NCBI RefSeq assembly: GCF_000150705.2
Contig: NW_015440951.1
Coordinates: 870,044-934,043, forward strand
Source of the DNA: Paracoccidioides lutzii Pb01
Taxonomy: Eukaryota; Ascomycota; Eurotiomycetes; Onygenales; Ajellomycetaceae
Direction of reading: 5' to 3'
Length of the DNA stretch: 64,000 nt
The translations under genes were made by a program, and so were the position numbers. Numbering within the stretch: position 1 is the stretch's first letter; each line of letters begins with the position of its first letter. Shown in pieces: positions 1 to 11,636 of this stretch. A model generated the notes under the pieces. That model saw nothing but the letters and a program-made list of their open reading frames with translations. It did not search any database and was not told the DNA's origin.

Positions 1-23
1 TGAAAAAGAGAAAGCAAAACAGG

Positions 24-26
<3 letters not shown>

Positions 27-61
<35 letters not shown>
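27..61. repeat. poly-A tract
   Basis: A run of about 35 A residues, interrupted only at its end, lies downstream of the first minus-strand gene. It is a simple homopolymer and its length may vary between assemblies. Confidence 0.9.
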
Positions 62-63
<2 letters not shown>

Positions 64-197
64 AAAAGAATTAAATCCATGTTTCACAACAGATATCACC
101 TGTTTCCCCGACTAATTATTGAAATCGCCACGATATCAATCATCGCCAGTCGCATGTATTTATCGCCCAGCGAACCAACAACCTTGGAAATCACCCC

Positions 198-1275
198 TCA
201 AGCTTCAAGCTCATGGATCCCGCGGTAACGAAGCGCAGCACCAGAAGGAAGGCATTCCCCTCCCTGTTCTGACATTGAGCTACAGTTGTCTTGAATAGAC
301 TCGTACTCCGGAGGATCTTGAGGAGAAGATACCACAGAAGAAGCTGTAATAGCACTGCAAGTGTCTTCGATCTCTATCATACCAAACTCGAGTATTTCTT
401 CTTGGCCTATTGGTTTTCTAATATCCTCCACCATCAGGGTATAATGTTTCTCCAACCTTTTCGTCTCCTGTTTCTCCCGCCTCCGTCTTGCGGCCACCGA
501 TTCCTTTGGCTCGACTTTGAATCCCGGCTTGGAGTCTGGTTGACGACTAAGCGGATGGCCACTTTGAAGGCTGTGCTGAGTGGAGCATGCAGAGGCGGTC
601 TCGTTCCTGTCATCGTTGTCGTCTCCGTCTTTACTCTGTCTTTTGGGGGTTCCCCCCTCCATTTTGTTCTGCAACTTTTCCTGATCTTGCTTAGGCAAAC
701 GCAGCCATACCCTGAAACCCTTGTCTCGAAATACATTTTCATTCCAGGTACTTAATGTCGTTTCAAGCTCACCTTTCCCTTTTTGGCTCCGTCTCACCTT
801 CTTCGCCACACGGCTGTTCTTCATGCCCTTTCCAGCATAGTATCCAGGGACAGCTCCCAGTACAGCCAGGGCGCCAGAGGCGACTATCCCAATGCTGAGA
901 CCAACTGACCAAACGGCATATTTTTCTAATGTTGTGAGCCTGGCGGCATGAGCTACATCATTACTAAACCGCGTCCATTCATCTGGAGCGATGTGTAACT
1001 CGAAAAGTCGTTGGTTATACGGAAAACCTGAAGATATTTCCGGTCCAACTGTCGGGACTTCTAGAGTCGGGAAGAGCTCGACTTTCGGAGGGGAATGCGG
1101 GAGGATGCTGTTTTCGCTGGGAGGGCGATCGTGTCAGTAATAAGACTGCAACTAAGAAGATTCTCAGTGCCAACCTTGAATATTGCCGACACAATGATGG
1201 ATCTTGTTTCTGTTCCACGAAAGGGACAGTTGAAGGAATTGGCGCTGCCACCGATTTCCGAGAGATTTGATGCAT
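198..1275 (-). CDS. Single-pass membrane protein, probably mitochondrial; function unknown
   Basis: I do not recognise a named family. Best model: exon 1 1275..1175, intron 1174..1117 with a CTGAC branch point 18 nt before CAG, exon 2 1116..198; 339 aa. The phases match exactly (101 nt then 919 nt). The N-terminus is basic, lacks acidic residues for about 20 residues and contains RQYSSE near residue 30, which resembles a mitochondrial presequence cleavage region. One hydrophobic segment lies at about residues 102-130 and ends in GYYAGKG. The C-terminal 200 residues are charged and probably disordered, with a basic RRRREKQ stretch. Mitochondrial inner-membrane location is inference. The donor (GTTGGC) is weak, so the 5' exon is the least certain part; a longer start at 1452 is open in the same frame. 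Confidence 0.6.
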
Positions 1276-2844
1276 TTTCGAGCAATAGCAAACTAGTTCA
1301 GGGGAGGGGGAAGAGTGAGGGAAGGGTAGAAATCCAGGCTCCGTCAGATGCTCTTTTCCAAGGCTGTAATGGTTTATAGTCTTTTCTGAAAGAAATTCAT
1401 AAAAAAAAGGCTTCAACTGTGCATGTAGACATGCCGTAGTTACTGGCTTCAATCACATACTGAAGCTCTATTCAACCATGGAATAGTTGAACAGTGCTTG
1501 GTGAGGTCAAAACCACGAACCTCCTAAGTAGTTCAATTCGTTTAAAATATGAACGGATCGACCAACTAGCCAGGTCAATTGGTAGTTAGTAGCAAAAATT
1601 ATCCCTGAGGAACTCATGAAAATTTTGCTCGACTTCTCTGTGTCGAGGATTTCTCTTGCTTATTTATATTAGTACAAATCCACAGGAGAACAGGGCTTGT
1701 CGTATGGCACCAAATTAACCCTGCACCCGACAAAATCTTGATGGAATCCGAATGGTTTACTTGACGTTTGTTGTTCTCTCTATTCGCAGCTCAGGCATTA
1801 GCCATATCAATTCCGGAGCTGACGGAGCTAAAATTCTTCACGCACCTTTTTTAAATTCTCCACGATAGTCCGTCTCGTATTTGAAATCAGGACCCTGTCA
1901 TCTCAAGTGCCAGGGATGGCCAGTAGATTCGTCATTCTTAACTACCTAATTCAGCGCTGAAATTGTCGCCATGCCATGAGCCTTGTAAGGCCTCGTCATC
2001 GCCAAGTCGTCCTACACGTCGAAAGCCTGGATGTTTGTCCTTACTCTGCAAATTATTGGAAGGTAAATATTGCGTTTGACCTGCTCAGCCCCATTGGTTC
2101 GAAATCCAAAATACGATGCTGCGAATAGTTAGCAAGGAGTCTCGCCAATGGGCGCGGAGAATCGATGTCTCAAACAACTTTAGCTCATTTTTCATTTGTA
2201 AATGCGATTGGCCTGGTTTTTCTGCGAGTATTGTGGTTGTAACTACGCCGTAAAGAGTGTTCCTGAAGGAGCTCTGTTTGTGCATCCTCTTCCTGATCTA
2301 TTGTTCAATTCGAAAGGAGTGAAATGTAATGCTTAAATTGGAAGCTTGGTGTCTTGAGCTTGTTTTAAGACTGTTTGTGGTCAGCCAGGCAATTAACATG
2401 TAGTTAGGATGAGGCGAGGACCGAACGATAACATTAACTGTGAAAGAGTCGAGACAAAAAGAATAAACCTGAAGGGCATGATCGAAGTTTCAAATGAGTG
2501 CACTCAAAGAAATGTTTCCATGCTGTTCCATTTTGTATGGGTTAACGGGGGTAGCAGGAATCGGTCTTCCGTAGCTATCAGGATCAAGAAAAGGTATATA
2601 GAAGAAGCATATTTGAACCCTTGCTCTATAATATTCATCCATAATTGTTAATTTGTATATTTACAGCAAAAGAAACGTCATGCAAGTCCATGATCACAAA
2701 CACTCATGGCATATAAAAGCAATATGCAAGTCGGAGGAAAGAGGTCCAAGCAAACCATGTCTGTACATATTTTAAGTATTCATTCGCATATGGGACCGAG
2801 ATGGTGTAACTCTGACCCAAAATATCTCCGACTCCTGGATGAAA
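1276..2844. other. Intergenic, no gene seen
   Basis: Only short open frames without family signatures occur here. It holds the 5' flank of the upstream minus-strand gene and the 3' flank of the next one. I see no RNA gene or repeat array. Confidence 0.6.
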
Positions 2845-3321
2845 TCATGACTCCCCTTCCTGACCCGGAATATCAGCCCCCGGGATGCCATCCCTCCCCC
2901 TCCCGTCATCCCGCTTCTTAAAACCTAACAGCTGCCCGACCATAACCCCCGGTTTCGGCACAGGACATTCTCTCTTAACATTCGCCAAATTTTTCGCCTC
3001 CTCCTCCATTTGACGGAACTTCACAATCTCTTTATCCAATGAGTTTTGCAGTGAATTCCCCGCCATGGTTGTGGGAGGTGGTAGAGTTGTAGTTCCCTCA
3101 CTCTCGGTCAACTGTTGAGGATCGACGGGTTTCCTTCTTCGTTTCCGTATCATCTTCTGTTGCCCATCGGGGGACATGATCATTTCGGAATCCGAGAAGG
3201 CGTGTCGTGGTGCAGGGCAGGGGAAGACATGGGGTATGCCCACAATGACGAAGGAGGACATGAGGGTCAGAGTAAAGAGGGAGATTGTTGACCGCGATCT
3301 CGGATGAAGATAAGGAGGCAT
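2845..3321 (-). CDS. Small conserved fungal protein with N-terminal membrane anchor; function unknown
   Basis: Intronless, 158 aa from the ATG at 3321; an upstream in-frame ATG at 3339 would add six residues. The start at 3321 is preferred because it gives the basic MPPYLHPRSR lead directly before a hydrophobic stretch (about residues 13-33) ending in a VFPCP motif. The middle is basic (MIRKRRRKP) followed by a low-complexity Thr/Pro-rich linker. The C-terminal part has a predicted helix (EIVKFRQMEEEAKN) and a conserved-looking CPVPKPG...GQLLGFK motif. This architecture resembles small single-pass mitochondrial or ER proteins of Ascomycota, but I cannot assign a name. The last 20 residues are Gly/Asp-rich and probably disordered. 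Confidence 0.6.
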   Translation of the reverse strand: MPPYLHPRSRSTISLFTLTLMSSFVIVGIPHVFPCPAPRHAFSDSEMIMSPDGQQKMIRKRRRKPVDPQQLTESEGTTTLPPPTTMAGNSLQNSLDKEIVKFRQMEEEAKNLANVKRECPVPKPGVMVGQLLGFKKRDDGRGRDGIPGADIPGQEGES

Positions 3322-5068
3322 TGTGGAATGGTTTGCCAATGGGTTACTTCCTCCTCGCAGTTGCGGTCAGGAATGTCTCGTCATAGGACGTGGTATGGTC
3401 TGGCTTTTGTTGATGCCTTCGTTCTTGTCGTGATAATCCCCTCCCAGTTGTGCAATTGGGATGTCAGCAGCTGCCGTTGGGACCCGGTGCTCGCAGGGGC
3501 TTAGGGTTAACACGCCTCTTTGTCCATTCAGCTGTCTAAACGAGGTAGTTCAAGAGCCACATGTTGTTCAATGGCTAGAAATAAGATTCGTACCTTGTCT
3601 TTCGGCTTGATATGTTTCTGGAGAGAATTTGGCGAGTTCTGATAGAACAAGGTTATGTAATACCCAAAAGCCAATCGAATCGCGACAATTAATAGTTGGT
3701 TTAACTATAATCCTGCACGGATTAACCGAGCCCTTCCATAACGTTTACTACTCTGGTTCATGCTAACGACTACAGGAGATCACGTGCTAACACCTCCCTC
3801 ATGTGATCTAACCAGCTCCGGTTGGGTTTGAATCCTCTACAGGAATCTTCCGTAAGCCCGATATACACTTAAAGGAGAGCCAATTCCTCTTGGCATATAT
3901 ATAATAAATCTTACAGAGTACAAAACACTCGGGAAAAGCTCAGCAATCTAGGCTGAAAAGGGCCCATCCAGTTCCCCGACCAAGATGGCAGATTGTCCCG
4001 AAACCCAAGCCAGTCCGTGTTGATGCCCCGCAATCCTCCAGAACACACCCTTCATAAGGCTTAAAACTCAGAACTCCTCTCATGTGTTTGCTCAGAGTTT
4101 CTGCTTTATCCTTTTTGGAGGGTTATCTTTGCCATTAGCCTTCCAATCAGATCATAGACACTTGTGTTTCCGGGTTAGCAATGGTAGACAAAGCACACAT
4201 GATTGATAGACATTGCATTTGCTCTTGTTTGGGGTCCTCTTCTGGCATTTCAAATTAAAGCATTGATAACTTGACTGTTGCATTGTACGGGAAAGAATTC
4301 TTCTTATCCATGTATATATTTTTGAAATCTCCAGCGAAGCATTTACTCAGTTACTTGGCTTCAACTCTTCCTAGCTGAGAAAAATAGTTCTAATTCTAAC
4401 ATCCAAACCATCCTTGGCTACAATGCCCATTTTAAGTGGTTCTCATCGGACAAAGCATATATGAGACTTCCCATTGAAAAATGGGGTTTTGATAGGGACC
4501 TGGGGAGTTAAAAAAAATATCCCGTAACGGTGCCTGATACTGACCTCGAGGAGATAAAGTTCGCAGACCAATCACAGGCGCACAGATCAGATCAATCTAA
4601 TCTTATCTTGCGGCTAGTTAACTATTAACTACTAACTAACTATTAACAGTTAAACTAGTTTAGTTAAAACTAGCTACGTTAACTAACTAGTTAACTAACG
4701 CTTGCCCGTCTTATATAAGCCTAACCGCCCTCGCAAACCTTGGAAGCTCCCCAGTTCCCAAACCAACTCTGGCGAAACAACCCACCGCAACCCCCAGTGA
4801 GAGTGTCCATGGTCATCTCCTGAGATAGTCTTTTCTAAGGAAGATGAGTTTCGTTCCCTTGCAGACATAGACCAGCCTCGCCTCCGCCTGTGGCCGTGCG
4901 CACGTCGATCCTAGGCTGTTGTGCTGAGAGACTTCGTCTTTCCGATACTGGAGCGATCACGCGACTTGATCCCGCCTCGAGTTACCTTCTTCCTTAAACC
5001 TCAACCAGTCGGGCAGGATACGAACAGACGACTGACTAGGCGTCGCTCTCCACAAGGGAAAATTCACC
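3322..5068. other. Intergenic region and promoter of the PP4 gene
   Basis: About 1.7 kb with no supported gene. The distal half carries nothing distinctive. The proximal part contains the TTAACTA-rich element (listed separately), a TATA-like TTATATAAG at 4711-4719 and a GC-richer, CT-rich leader before the PP4 start at 5069. Confidence 0.6.
4614..4720. promoter_or_regulatory. TTAACTAGTTAA-type repeat block followed by a TATA-like box
   Basis: From 4614 to 4699 the sequence is made almost wholly of overlapping TTAACTA, ACTAACTA and ACTAGTTAA units, many forming short palindromes. A TATA-like TTATATAAG follows at 4711, some 350 bp before the PP4 start codon. Very similar blocks sit upstream of other genes in the window (26.55-26.64 kb and 58.22-58.28 kb), so a promoter-associated role is possible but unproven. 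Confidence 0.5.
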
Positions 5069-6601
5069 ATGAGCGATTTAGACAAGTAAGTTTGATGTCC
5101 CTCAACTTGACGTTGCTCATATATCGAAACTTTTAACTAACCCGCCATCCCTCCCTTTATCCAGGGCTATTGCCCAACTCCGTGAATGTCGCCCCATTCC
5201 GGAACATCAAGTACGAGAACTCTGCTACAAAGCGCGCGAGCTCCTCATCGAAGAAGGAAATGTTGTATCCGTTAACGCACCGGTGACCATCTGCGGCGAC
5301 ATTCACGGTCAATTCCATGACCTGATGGAACTATTTCGCGTTGGTGGCGACGTCCCAGATACGAATTACCTGTTCATGGGCGACTTTGTAGATCGCGGCT
5401 TCTACTCACTCGAAACATTCCTTCTCCTCCTATGCCTCAAAGTCCGATATCCCGATCGCATCACACTGATCCGCGGCAACCATGAATCGAGGCAAATCAC
5501 GACTGTGTATGGCTTTTACGATGAATGTGTCCGGAAATATGGTAGTGCAAATGTTTGGCGTTATTGTTGTGAGGTGTTTGATTATTTGGCCTTGGGCGCG
5601 TTGATATTGGGTGCCAGTTCAGAATTGGAATCGTCGGTCCCGGTGGTGAATGACTCCACCCAGTCCACCATGGGTACAGGAGATGAAGAGATCGAGTCTG
5701 AAGTACTAAATGCAAAAGGCGAGGTTACGTATTCGACATATAGACGAAGGGATGGTAGCGATGGAGGCTCACACGATGGCTCACATGTAATAAGGGACAT
5801 ATCGCCGTCTATATACACATCTTCCTCAGCACCTGTGGCTACTCCAATGAGAACCGGTCCCGCGGGCACCAGCGCCACTTCAGATAGCATGGGTAGTATT
5901 GGGAGTAGCACCGGCGCCGTCTTCTGCGTCCACGGCGGGTTGTCCCCACTGGTAGACAGCATTGACAGGATCCGTCTCATCGACCGAAAACAAGAGGTGC
6001 CACACGAGGGTCCCATGTGCGACCTTCTCTGGTCCGATCCGGAAGAAATTGAAGGTTGGGGTCTATCCCCGCGGGGTGCAGGCTTTCTCTTTGGCTCTGA
6101 CATCGTTAAAAACTTCAGCCACAAAAATGACATCTCACTCATCGCACGTGCCCATCAGCTTGTTATGGAAGGGTTCAAGGAGATGTTCGACGGTGGCATT
6201 GTAACTGTCTGGTCTGCGCCGAATTATTGTTACAGGTGTGGCAATGTGGCGGCAATGTTGGAACTTGGTGAAGATATGAGTCATGGAGGCACAATTCCGA
6301 GGAGTAATGGCGACTACGGACGGAGCTCTGGTGTTATAACTGATTTAAGACACCAACAGCAACAGAGAAGGATTTTGGGGCCCGGGAGGAGATATAGGGT
6401 ATTTGATGCGGCGGCGCATAATACAAGGGGTATGCCGGCAAAAAAACCGGCAGCGGATTACTTTTTGGTATGTCATTTTCTATTCTTTAACTTCTTTTTT
6501 CTCCATACTGCCCTCTCAGTTCGTTTGTCTTCTTATTCTGCCACTATAAACTGTGTCATCTTTATGGAAAACACTTTCATCTAACAAAGGTGCGTTAGTG
6601 A
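5069..6601 (+). CDS. Serine/threonine protein phosphatase 4 catalytic subunit (PP4c/Pph3-type)
   Basis: Three coding exons: 5069..5085, 5165..6467 and a last segment 6599..6601 that is only the stop codon; 440 aa. The PPP metal-binding motifs are intact: GDIHG (residues 50-54), GDFVDRG (about 79), RGNHE (about 110), HGGL and the RAHQ/WSAPNYCYRCGN block. The ending ADYFL matches the PP2A/PP4/PP6 tail that is carboxymethylated. Sequence such as ELFRVGGDVP, MGDFVDRGFYS, DRKQEVPH and TRGMPAKKPAADYFL is closer to PP4c than to PP2A or Ppg1. PP4 acts with regulatory subunits in DNA-damage recovery. Odd features: a Ser/Thr-rich insertion at about residues 152-256 and a shorter one near residues 370-400, making it about 130 aa longer than typical PP4c. 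The insertions are open, in frame and lack convincing splice sites. Confidence 0.9.
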
Positions 6602-8572
6602 TACCATCTACTACATCATACCAAAAGAGATGACAAGAGCGTCTTACCTCTCCTCGCTTCGGCATATGACCTGCAACACTGCCTTACATTGTTGTCTTTT
6701 CACCTCGCCCTTTTCTAACGTCATTTTACAATATACCCTTTTATACTTGGTACATCCCCTGGTTTCTCTGCGAAAATTGCGTAGAACAACAAGTATTTAA
6801 CCTATGCAGAAGAGGGGAGAAGGAGAGTGAGAGTATGGAAATGGAATCAAATTCTCCGTTCTCATTTTCTCATTTTCCCTCATTTTTACACCATCCAACA
6901 GCAATATATATAGCTAGCCGGCCGAATCCAAGTTCGGAGTAACGAATAACAAAGTATAGCCCCAGCCAAACCACCCTTTCCCTGCCTTGTCCGCCTCCCT
7001 GATCGGCTGATTTCGTAACACCTTCTGTGCTGGCTGGAAAAAATATGTGGATGCTTGCTAGGCAGCTCTTGATACTCCGTCTAAGTGAAAAACACACATA
7101 TAAAGACTCTCATTTACTCTCATCATCACAGCACTAGGTGAGAAATTATTGTTAGTTAGGGGGCTTTTGAGCCTGAGATAACAGATTGAATAGTTAGAGG
7201 AATAAGCTCTTACCGCTTACACAAACAAAGATTGCTCTTCAATGTCCGGCAGAGTACGCGAGGGTAGATAATAAAGATGCGCCGCTAGAAGCGTGTCTAT
7301 GAACGGGGAAGTGCATGGATTGCTCGGCTAGTTTCCGTAGAAAGTTCGTCCATGGAAAATAACAAGCGGATCCTGCCTACACTCCGTCCTCGAGATGGGG
7401 ATCCATGGATCTTCACTCGAGGCCAAGCTCGTTCAGAGAACTTATAACCATAGATCGGTAAAGCTCTGCAAATCTTCTAGCACTACCTGCACTTTATTCT
7501 TATTGCTTTCACTGGGAAGTGCTTTCACTGGGAAGTACTTGAAAGTCACCCTTGGGAGAGGTAGTTAACGAAGGCTGTTAATTTCTAGATTCCCTGCCAG
7601 GAGGGGAAACGCCCGCCAGAGCAATTTTGGCACGGCATCAAGTTCTTATGTCCCCCATATTTTGCAGGTAGAACAAATCTGAAATCGAAAGGCAACTCAA
7701 GCGCAAATTCAGCGTTACAGCAAGAGTGACACGTCTGGGAAGAGCGCATGACAGCAGTCTGACTTCTGAGAACCTAAATCCAAAGATGTTGGACGGTGAT
7801 ATCGTAGGCCCTTTTTGGTTCAGATGCATTCCAGATATCTTGGGTGTGGCGGAGTCCTTCCGACTGTTCCAATATAAAATGGGGCATATAAAATGGAACT
7901 TCCGAACTTACAGTAATATGACTTAATTCCCTCGAACCGAACAATGGCTCATGGACGGAAACAAAGTAAGTAAATATGGAAACATCTATCTACATATATA
8001 TGCATAGGTTTTACATTTATATATATCTTTTTGCTTGGCCAATTTACGTTTGAGAGAGGAGAAGAAAGAAATGAAAGCACAAGCAAACTCCTCTCCAGTT
8101 CCCCCTTACAGCCAAATAGACCAAGCTCACAATTGCATGTGAACCACCAAACAGAAATGCAAAAGATAAACAAGAACCATGAGAATGGTAACTAAAAAAT
8201 GCAAATGGCTTCGTCGTGATCATGACATACCCGTTACACTGACATCCAGGCAAATGAAGGTAAAATGAAAGAAAAATTATGTGCAAGTGAAGGTAAAGAA
8301 AGAGTGGAATTGAGGAAGATAGTCAACCTGCCTCTTTGAGTCCTTCATTTGGGCCGTGTTAACATCCTGCCAACCGAGGGAGAGAAAACGAGCGAGGAAA
8401 GAAAAGGTGCAAGACAATTCTATACTGAAAATTCCACTCACTTTCCTTTGTTTATATGAACCCTCAATAATATGATTAGTGGATATGCGAGGGAACTATT
8501 CGAAGGATATGTTTTATACCGGATATGCTTCCCTTGAACTTTTTCGTTTTTATTGAACGGTGGAGACTGAGG
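6602..8572. other. Intergenic, no gene seen
   Basis: Convergent 3' flanks of the PP4 and NirA-like genes, nearly 2 kb. It contains AT-rich stretches and a small direct duplication near 7504-7536, but no open frame with a recognisable signature on either strand. Confidence 0.6.
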
Positions 8573-11500
8573 TCAATAATACAGCTGACCGTGACTTTCA
8601 AATCCCGCCATTGTCGTTGGTAGTTGTTGTGCCGGATTGATTTCCTGATTATCACATAATTGGCTTTCCTCCGTCAGCTCAGCATCGTAGCCTGGAAGCG
8701 CCAACGGCATGTTTGTTATATCCATGCCAGTATTAACACTTGGCAGCTGCCCAGACGCAAAATTGTAGCTGCTACCCCTGATCATCTGTTGAGTGCTCCC
8801 GAGAGCAACCGCTGGAACACTGGGTTCAAAGGCCAGGCTCGAACCAACCGGCCTGGCAGCACTATCCCAACCATCACCCCAATTATCTAACCCCAATGCC
8901 AGGGCATTTTGATCTTTCAACCACCAGTCTTGGCTTGCCTCAATTAGATTTTCCATACCTCCTAGTGCCGATGGTTGCGGAGTGTTCATAACAGAGGGGG
9001 TATTACTTCCAGTAGAAGCACCAACAGGAGACTGTCGGGTACTTGTCCAGGTATCACGGTTTTGGGCAGCATTGTGGTTGGCACGGTAGGGGCTTTGTAG
9101 AGCTGGCACAGAGAACGTATGGTCGGGAATTGTGGCAGAGGGAAAGTGGGTTGGATGCGCAGTTTGTGGCTGCGGTGGTTGTGAAGGCTTATAGGGCATC
9201 GGGGAAAATCGCTGACATTGTGAAAGGGAAGGATTCGGTATGGGAGGAGGAACAGTTGTTACAGGCGCAGTAATAGAAGGCTCCGGGGGTACTGAAATGG
9301 TCTCAGGAGTTCCAAAGGTTTGTAGATTTTCAAGCCGCAGTGCGTCCTTGTGAGATGTGTCTGAGTTCGATGGAGAATGGGCCTGGTCCCAGGATCCCCA
9401 GGGCCCGAATCTTGTATGTGAGCGCTCAAGAATTACCACGGCTTCATTTGGCAAATCAACATGCCACTTCTGCGCCGAGATTTCCAAGATCCGTAGAGTC
9501 CGGCGGGCACAGAGCCAACTTTCCGCAATCTCTTCTAGGTTTTTGAGACCATGAATCAGGTCTCGTTTGGCGGTTTTGTCTGGAAGGTTAAGTAAATGAA
9601 TTGTGCAAGCTGAATGTGCAATGTATACAGCAATATTGCAGATTTGGCGGAATCCATATGTGCGTTTGTAAAATCGAAGCAGTTTCGAAATCATAGATGC
9701 AGCCTGTGAGCACAGTTTTCTAGGAGATACATGGCTTGGAAGAGGAGAAGTTGATTTTGTATATTTGAGGAATGGACGGTAAAGATGGATAAAGAGTAAT
9801 TGAAAGAACATGCTGAGATTTTGTCAGTCAGGTCCGGTTTGTATATTTCATGGCACGGTGGCGTTGTTTTGAAAAACTTACTGCATCAGCAACACCTGGG
9901 GCAGCTGGCCTTCCTTGGGTTCCATTTCTTTGGGAAGAACTTTGCGCCAGGCTTCTAACCTCGTATGAAGCTGGCTTAGTCGCTTCAACTCCTCTTGCTT
10001 TCCAATCTGCCCTTCCAGAGCCGTTGGGTGATAGAAAGAAGCCAGTAAATCGCTACTTATCTCACATAGCCGTAATATATGAAGAGCAACTGCCCGTGTT
10101 CGAGATGGTTGAGCGTGCTCATGTGTGACGCCTGAATCTGTGTACGGGGACCACATTTCGAAATCTTCATCAGGGAAGACGTCAAACTTGGGGACACTGA
10201 TACCAGTGGTTACAAGCTGGGGTTGGCGTCCTAGGTAGTTAGACCAGCATCTGCAATCACGCATATTAGTCTAGTCAAACAAGCATTTTTGGGGTAAGAT
10301 ATATAAATAAACTGACTTGTCGAAAAGGAAGCATCCCCAAAATGTTATTCTTCGAGCGTCGATATCCTCATCAGGAAGAATATGAGAAGTGATCCCCGTA
10401 CCATCGACATTCAAACCTAAATCGTAAGCCATTCTGAAACTCATCCCACTATATACCCAGCCTGAGCCTTCTCGCCCGCAACCAGCCTCGCGTACTGACA
10501 TCAATGCAAGCGCTTGCACGGTGCATAGTTTGGCCTTTTCATGCTCATCGTTCTCCGATAATAACCTTTTAGCCTCCTTGAAAAAATGATCTCCAGCAGT
10601 TGCGGAGTCCCCCGGGTCTCTTCGTGCGGCTGGCCATGAGCTGAAATGGCAACCAAGGGCTAGCATAGCATTAACAAGGAGCGATGAGCAATGTTGGCTG
10701 GACCGCCCCTTAACAAAATCACGATAGAACAACTTTTTCGATAGGGTCGTAAAATATGCGTAGTGCCATGTAAAGTACATGGTCAACAGATGACATATCA
10801 GTTCTTTGCTTTTTGTTACCTCGGTCCAACCAGTAATGAACTCGTCCGCGTCTTTGACTGGCTCAAGCAGCCCAAAGGAGGTATCCGGCTCCTCTAAGGA
10901 GAACTCTGCAGGTAGAAATATTAAATTCGAAGTGCCCCCGACAAATCTTACTGAGCCGTCAAGCACCAGTTCACTCATCTTCCCTGCCAGCTCAGACTCG
11001 AATTTGGGCACATCACTCGCTTGACCGACGTCCTCGTCCGTAAACACCTCCGGAACGGCAGTCTTGCTCGCCTTCTTTTCTCGCTCTAATATAGTCTCTG
11101 CTACTTCCTCCAGATTTTCGCCCGACCGTATTTGTCGAACAAGGTCTGGAACATCCGCTTCATCGTAGCTAAGGATGGCCTGAACCAGTGTCTGGAGAGT
11201 GCTATTACGATTTTTTAGGTTGTCAATATCTTGCTTGTATACTCCCTTTCGACGGTGGTCCGAATTGGGGTCGTATATACCTAAGGATGGATGTCAATAT
11301 CATATCAGATCTTGCGATTTCACTTGGTGGTACATACATGGTGTATGATATACGGATCCGCAAGCGGCGCAAGTAGGTGTGTTTCCATCGCACTGTAAGC
11401 GCAGTCCATCAGTCCAATGAATAATCGTTGCTAGAATATGATTGACGTGAGCCTGCCAATACCTTAGACTTCCGTTTCCTACAAGCAATGCATGCGCTGC

Positions 11501-11636
11501 TAACACAGCGTCGTTTCACTGCCGTCGCGCTGTCTTGAGATTTTAATCTCGACTTTGGCTTCCCCGCTTGAGCATTAGGACCTGATTGAATGGCTTGCTC
11601 CACCGCCCGGCCTTCGGCACCACTCCCTCCCGCCAT
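8573..11636 (-). CDS. Zn2Cys6 transcription factor, NirA-like (nitrogen assimilation family)
   Basis: Five exons: 11636..11463, 11392..11338, 11280..10317, 10250..9882, 9812..8573; total 2802 nt, 933 aa, all phases consistent. The Zn cluster is C49-x2-C52-x6-C59-x6-C66-x2-C69-x7-C77, split by the first two introns and followed by DPNSDHRRKG and a coiled-coil linker. The central fungal-specific transcription factor domain (about residues 210-520) contains YFTWHYAYFTTLSKKLFYRD, ALMSVREAGCGREG and RRITFWGCFLFDKCWSNYLGRQPQL, which I associate with NirA-type regulators. The C-terminal 270 residues are Pro/Ser/Gln-rich, as in activation regions. It would act in the nucleus. NirA identity rests on remembered family resemblance; no nitrate genes lie nearby, so a paralogue with another target set is possible. 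Confidence 0.8.

Noticed and set aside
5582..6142. Long minus-strand frame within the PP4 gene
   Set aside because: It is the antisense shadow of the PP4 coding exon, whose catalytic motifs are all in the plus frame.
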